A stretch of 64,000 nucleotides of DNA, taken from NCBI GenBank assembly GCA_001692895.1, contig KV748211.1, positions 1,426,001-1,490,000 on the forward strand, given 5' to 3'. Positions within the stretch are counted from its first letter, which is position 1. The number at the start of each line of letters is the position of its first letter. Source of the DNA: Cenococcum geophilum 1.58 (taxonomy: Eukaryota > Ascomycota > Dothideomycetes > Gloniales > Gloniaceae). Made by a program: the position numbers and the translations under genes. This document shows positions 58,536 through 64,000 of the stretch, piece after piece. The notes under the pieces are model-generated. The model saw only the letters and a program-made list of their open reading frames with translations. It was not told the origin of the DNA and did not search any database.

Positions 58536-59989
58536 CCCCCTTTTTCTTTCTCTATAGTAGAGTGTAATATTACTAAGTCTAGTCGTTAGACAGCCAGAGA
58601 GCTTATAGGTATACGTAAGAGCGATAAGATAAAGCTTGCTTATTAGAGCTGTATATAGATAATTCGCCGACTAACTAAGTAAGCTTAAACTCGCTGGATT
58701 AAGATAATTTATAACTATAAAGAGGAGTTTTAAAGGAAGGTTGACTAGATAAAGGGCCACTATAGCTGTAGAAGCGATTGTTACCGGGCTATTAACCTAG
58801 TAAGAGGGTTGACTTAACTTAATTAACCTTATAAGGAGGGGTGTAAGCAGAGGTAGATATAGTAAAAAATCTTAGAGGCAGAAAATAAAGAAAGTTTAAG
58901 AGGGCCATAGTTATATAAGAAGGTTAACACTAGAGCATTTATACGGAATCCTAAGCACTACCTCTAATAGTGTATTAATTCTCCTATATTTAAGGTGTAG
59001 TTCTATAGAGTCTAGATTTTAATTTTTCCGATCTGGTATATACTAAACTGGATTCCAAATTCGTTTTCTAGAAAAACGACTTTAGAATCTAGATTTTAAT
59101 TTACGCCAATACAAATTTATTCTTTGGAAAAATCAACCTTTAGTTTTAAGGGACATAATAGATCCTTTAATTAAACTATAATAATTGCCCTAGCTATATT
59201 TTCTACAAACTTATTTTTAGGAACCTAAAACTTAAGTATTTAGGCAAATTTATTAAAGGAATAAGAGGTAGGAATAGTTAGGGTTACCAGAAGTTTAAAC
59301 GGAATTCTATATTAAGTAATATAATAATATATATATTTTTTACTTTACGGTTAAATCACTTCCGTAAATGCAAATCTAGTTATTATAAGCATTAGTCCAT
59401 TTAATACTATTCTAGCTATTTCTACCGTTTGCGTTTTAATAGAATGCTTAAAAGAGGCCTCTTTAGTGCTTAATAATCAATATAGCTAAATGGGGCATCT
59501 AGACCTTAAATTATTACTAACTGCTAAAGTGTCTTTGGAAGCCCACTAATTACCCTTAGCTTGCTTATAATCCCTCTAATTAATATATACACCTCCTCGT
59601 CTATACTTTCTATAGTAAAGTATATACGCCGTCTAAATAATGGGACGCCCTTTAGTATAGACTCTATATAAGCCACCAGCCGCCTAAAGATAAGGAAGAA
59701 GGAAGAGGTCCCAATAAGGGTATAATAAAGGTTCTCTCTACCTTAATAATTAAGAGTTAAACGGTAAAATATAGTCCCTTAATACTGGAAGTTACCATTA
59801 ACGAAATAAGGTACGTTATTAAGCTTAAGGTAGAAAATAGAAGTATAGATCGAATCCTTTACTAGGGTTACTTATATACTGGACGTAATAGAATTATATA
59901 CCAATTATTTAAAATCCTTAAGTAAAGATAAATCATTAATGTTTAGCTCCGGACCGTTAAAAAATGCATTAAGACGATAGTATTGGCTA
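58536..59989. other. Unclassified, including the probable tail of the patatin relic
   Basis: The minus strand at 59620-59480 reads FTIESIDEEVYILI then RGIISKLRVISGLPKTL, continuing the sense of the patatin relic at 60-61.3 kb, so this may be its C-terminal part. The rest has no recognisable domain. Confidence 0.4.
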
Positions 59990-61300
59990 CGCGCTTCCAT
60001 CAGCACGCTATTATAGAACTTTTTCTATTTTCTTTCTTTATCTAAATTGGCTATAAATGCCTAGACTAGGCGCAAAATACATCAATCTATAACTAGGGAT
60101 TATACTCCTACCTTATATTCGTAAGTAGAAGAAGTGCTAATCTCTAGAGAGAGTATAAAATCCAGTTAGCCCTTATTTAGCTAGAGAAATTAGCATTCCT
60201 AAAAAGCAACAAAATAAGGATTATTATACCTAAGGCTACTATCTTGGTAAGTACCTAGGTTGTTAAGTACTTTAGGCTTAAAATACTATAGAGCCGCAGA
60301 TATGCAGGAAGCACTTTCCCGGCGCAGTTAGTAGGAAACTTAAGTTAGGAAGGTAGGCTCTAGAGACTTATGCTTTACTAATTAATACGTTATACTCTAG
60401 TCGCTAAGCCCGAATAAGTTAGTACCCTTAAGTTAATATTAGTAAAATCGGATAAATAAATATCTCTAACCTATATACCGCACTCCCGAGGTCTTTATCC
60501 TCTATTATAGTTTAATATTAAATAAGGCATAGTTAGTCGCGCAGTCGTTATTATCACCGCAACCTTTATGTTATTCTTTAGTGGATTAAATATTTTAAGA
60601 GAAATACTCAGACTCTATTGGAACGCGCTCTTAATAGTAGATGAATTATACTAATAGTCTCTAACAAGAGCGCTAATAAGTCTTTGAAATCTTCTTATTA
60701 AGGAAAGGCGTCCTTTTTAATCTTGTGGAAAAGTCTTTCTAATAAGCTCCTTAAATTAACGGAGAGACTCTTGGAGATCGTATAGCATAAAGTATATTTT
60801 AATACTAATTAGGCCGCCTTAAAAGTATATTAGGAGATAAATTATCTAACTAGCAACTAATATGTACTAACTAAGGTCCCATAGATATAGTCGAAATAAT
60901 CCTAGAGTGGGCAACCAAAATGCTGAACTTGTTGCTTAATGTAATTAAGGAAAGTAAGAGGTATAACGCTATAAATACCGCCTCTATCTATATAAAGAAC
61001 ACAAGCGCTAGCTATAGGTAGAATGAATTAGAAGCTAGATATTTTCTAGGGTACCCTATAAAGTAAGTAAGAAGAAATAATAAACGTGTGCTTTTCCGAC
61101 TTCGGTTTTTAACTAAAGGTCTTAATGCATACATTATAGACCATATGGCCGCAGTTAAAGACCTTTTTAGGCATCCTTATTAGACAGTAAAAGCAAGATT
61201 TATGGCTCTTAAACAGTGCGAATTGTGGCTAAAAGGACTTAAGTCGTTAATAATATATAAGTGAGGCACTCTCTATAGCGGGCTGTGATACTACTTTTAT
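59990..61300 (-). pseudogene. Patatin-like phospholipase relic with an upstream zinc-binding-like segment
   Basis: The minus strand reads CGHMVYNVCIKTF near 61155-61115, a Cys/His arrangement seen just upstream of patatin domains in some fungal proteins. Then comes ASACVLYIDRGGIYSVIPLT near 61015-60960 (family VLSIDGGGxRGVIPL), followed by FGCPLQDYFDYIYGT near 60915-60875 (family FGCPLxDFFDFVxGTSxGG). Further on, KVAVIITTARLTMPYLILNY then NRG lies near 60570-60500. The oxyanion-hole DGGG reads DRGG, and the GxSxG serine motif is not readable. Patatin domains hydrolyse membrane lipids and act as effectors in some fungal NLR-type cell-death proteins. No nucleotide-binding domain was recognised here. 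The N terminus and C terminus are not delimited. Confidence 0.72.
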
Positions 61301-63096
61301 AAATAAGGCTTCCATTTCCTCTTAAATAGCCAAAATGAATTTTTGTTGTATATCTTTATAGATAGTGTAATTATAAATCGCGTTTTTGTAAGCGTTTATA
61401 AAAAGCGCATTAAAAATAAGCGATAGGAGGAAATCTACGCCAATTAGCTAAATAGTTGATTGGTATATTATATAACTCTTATAATAAGATCCTAGCGTAT
61501 AACTTACTAGTAGTAAAGCAGAAGCAGTTAAAGGTACTATAAAATGCCATAGCTATGCCTAGCTTGGCATTTTACGGATTAATTCTTATAGATACTTTTG
61601 GAATTCTTATATAGTAAATCCTTAAGGACGAGATAACTAAATAAAATAGAAAGATAACTTATCTAAGTAAAATTTGTCTATTATAATTATAAAAAGCGCT
61701 TTAATATAGCGTATATTAAAGAGAAATCTATTATATTGGCGGGCCTACACAGCCTCTATGGAGGCTAAAAGAAGGCATTTACGTAATATAGAGGAACAAA
61801 CACTGCGATTCCATTTCTAATTCAATCTAAGGACTTAAATGCTATGGAAATGGGCACCCAAGTCTTTTTTAATATTGTCTTCTTGTTTGTATTCCTTAAC
61901 ACTTTTTATAACTATTCTTATATTAGTCTAGAGCTTAGCTTCCGTAATAAACGGGTTAAATATAGTAGATAAAGTGTTAAGAACTATAAGTATATAAGGA
62001 AGAGTAGATTAAAGGAGGCTATATAGTAGAGGCTTAGTAGCCTAGCATGCTAAATACTTTAATACACTATAAAGCCCGCCTAGGTCCGAAGCAAAGTAAT
62101 ATATAACGTTTAAAAAGGAGCAAGGACGTAAGCAGAAAGAGAATTTATAATTTCTTTCGCCGAGCGATAGCCTAATTTCAACCATTTAATCTATCTTACT
62201 ATTTTGTACCCGTTCTATAGGCTAGGTACAGAATTTAATAAACTATAATTATAGATCTTAGAGTTAATATATATTAACAGGCTGTTATCTTTTTATATCT
62301 TTAAGTTACTTTAAAGGTAGACCTAATAGTGGGAGTTTATTAAAGATGGATCGTTTTTCTCACCGAGGATTTGCCTAAGGAGCTTAGATTTAGTTTATCT
62401 GCTAATTAGCGTAATAAAGGAAGGAGTTATATTAGGCTTTAACAAAAGAGACCTAAAAGCATAATGATAAACTCTTAACACACTTTTACTCCTTATGTAG
62501 GTGATCCTTATCTAGGGTAGGTCGTTTATACTTAGGCGGAAAGAGATATAACTAGTACTGGCTTAACCTCTACTATTTAGCAGGGACTAACGGCTGTTTA
62601 TATTTCCAAAGTGGGCCTATTATATTATAATCTTAGCGTTTAGTTGCAAATTATATATAAACGCCAGATCCGAACATCCTAATTATAAAATCTAAAATCT
62701 AGATTTCGGAATCTGGAATCTAGCTTAGCGTGGGCCGGATTGGAAAAATAAAATGCGCGGTTTAATATTTTAACCGTGCTTAGGAAACCAAATCGCAACT
62801 CTAGAGTTTAATTTTTTTAGAAAGTGGTAGCTCCGGGTATTCTCTTTTTAAGCAAGAATATAGCGTTTTAGTGCCCTATATAAGGAGTAGGTATAAAGAA
62901 GGGATTTATACGCGCTATTTTTATATTATCTATGCGAGCTTATAGGATTCCCACTTCGCGCTTTATATCTTTAGAGCTCTTTACCTATTAATAATTACTA
63001 CTACTTTAAAGCTCCTATATAGATTTCCACTTTAGCAGTAAGTATTCTCGCCGCTTAAGTATAACTACTTACTGTGCTAATAAATAGTTATAGAGA
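61301..63096. other. Unclassified RIPped sequence between patatin and F-box relics
   Basis: No convincing motif on either strand. It may hold the decayed 5' part of the patatin gene up to about 62.3 kb. A promoter region for the rightward F-box gene would lie at the right end. Confidence 0.4.
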
Positions 63097-63846
63097 ATGT
63101 TGCTGCCTGATCTGCTATATAAAATATTATTATTAATAGCTAAGAACCTATAAGTGGAGGGATATATTAACGCTTTCGCCTAGATAAATAACCGCCTTTA
63201 TAGTATTCTAAATCCCTACCTTTATCGCTATAATGTCGAACGGGAGGATAGTATGGCACTAATATAGGCTGCGAAATGAGGACAAGATATAACTGCTTAA
63301 AAATCTCTTAAAGCCGCCAAAATTAGAGTGGTAACTTAATATCGATACTACGGGCGTGCGGATTTATTATAGGCAGTAAGGAACGGATATAAATTAGTAG
63401 TACGGCTGTTAATTAAAAGTAGACTTAGTAGTTTTAACCCAGAGGGCCTTTTATATAAGCTGTTATACGCTATAAGGTTTAGGCAAACAGCAGTAGTATA
63501 GCTACTCTTAGAAAGCGTTAATGTGAACTATAAGTAGGAAAACGGCTAGATACCGCTATTACTAGCTGTAAAAAGGGGGTATAAAAATATGGTTTAACTG
63601 CTTCTAGAATATAAAAATGTTTATATTAATATAAAAGACTGTATTGGTCGGATACTACTATTATAGGCTATTAATTATAAGCATAATATAGTAGTATAAC
63701 TTTTAGTTAAGTATAGGGGTGTTAATATTAACTTAAAGGACTCCTTAGGTAGAACGCTATTATCTATAGCTAAAGTATATAGGGACGCTACAATAGTCCA
63801 ACTGCTTTTAGAGTGCGAAAGTAATAGTCTAAAATCTATAGACTAG
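63097..63846 (+). pseudogene. F-box / ankyrin-repeat protein, RIP-killed, frame intact
   Basis: ATG at 63097 to TAG at 63844-63846 gives exactly 250 codons in one frame. The N terminus reads MLLPDLLYKILLLIAKNL, then FAQINNRLYSILNPYLYRYN with one stop. This is the F-box-like pattern (LPxELLLLIAExL...INALxxTNRRLYxLLNPYLYRHN) that precedes ankyrin repeats in many ascomycete proteins. Ankyrin repeats follow: ADLLQAVRNGYKLVVRLLIK, AIRFRQTAVVQLLLESVNVN, PLLLAVKRGYKNMVQLLLEY and INLKDSLGRTLLSIAKVYRD (Q marks TAA/TAG positions). The final stop may be premature or native. F-box proteins recruit targets to SCF ubiquitin ligase; the target is unknown. Confidence 0.82.
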
Positions 63847-64000
63847 TGTAATGGTGTAAGTAGTCCTTTAATTCAATGTTAAAGGATAGGTAAAGATTAA
63901 CCTAGAGGTAGTCTAACTCTAGTATATAGATTAATTAGTAGGTTAATAGTTCTTAATAATATAGTAGATATAAAATTCTATAGATTAGCTAACTCTTCTT
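63847..64000. other. Window end, nothing recognised
   Basis: AT-rich RIPped sequence after the F-box/ankyrin relic; too short to assign. Confidence 0.4.

Noticed and set aside
61301-62300. A plus-strand frame whose only stops are TAA/TAG, which looks like a RIPped gene
   Set aside because: CpA/TpG depletion removes TGA from any frame, so this pattern arises by chance; the minus strand next to it has the real patatin motifs.

Overview
The window is a gene-poor, AT-rich, repeat-packed block from a filamentous ascomycete (Pezizomycotina). Three things point there: a single-exon HET-domain gene, fungal-only families (FunK1 kinase, DUF3435, Fot1-like pogo transposase, Tad-like LINE), and a very strong repeat-induced point mutation (RIP) signature. 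In the mutated parts CpA/TpG is nearly absent and TpA is in excess while CpG is kept. Most broken reading frames fail by CAA/CAG to TAA/TAG or TGG to TAG changes, and Gly to Arg, Glu to Lys and Asp to Asn swaps are common. TGA is rare in such sequence, so a frame with only TAA/TAG stops is weak evidence alone; relics are called here from conserved motifs.

Layout. 1-11.4 kb: two nested Ty3/gypsy LTR fossils, both on the minus strand. 11.4-12.2 kb: a Crypton/NDC10_II-type relic. 12.2-13.7 kb: minisatellites. 13.7-16.2 kb: a full-length but RIPped Fot1-like transposon carrying a MITE. 17-19.3 kb: a piggyBac relic split by a clean solo LTR. 20-24 kb: minisatellites, a less-mutated island and an AT-rich tandem duplication. 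24-27.6 kb: a Tad-type LINE. 28.1-30.2 kb: the only clearly intact host gene, a 678-aa HET protein. 30.4-37.1 kb: further LTR-element fossils. 37.4-38.4 kb: a long-TIR MITE. 38.5-39.7 kb: minisatellites. 40.5-43.6 kb: a DUF3435 relic with two C2H2-like tail units.

44.8-64 kb holds RIP-killed copies of ordinary genes rather than of transposons: a vacuolar Ca2+/H+ exchanger (three introns still visible), a FunK1 kinase (824 codons, frame kept), an ankyrin protein, a patatin-like phospholipase with an upstream zinc-binding segment, and an F-box/ankyrin protein. A 2.17-kb retroposon with a 12-bp target duplication and two abutting MITEs sit among them.

The most interesting reading is that 40-64 kb may be a decayed Starship-like giant element. 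A DUF3435 (captain-type) gene points rightward into cargo that includes patatin and FunK1 genes. This is a hypothesis; no element boundary was found. Several insertions (solo LTR, LINE-like retroposon) are visibly less mutated than their surroundings and give a relative clock. Almost nothing except the HET gene looks able to make a protein.
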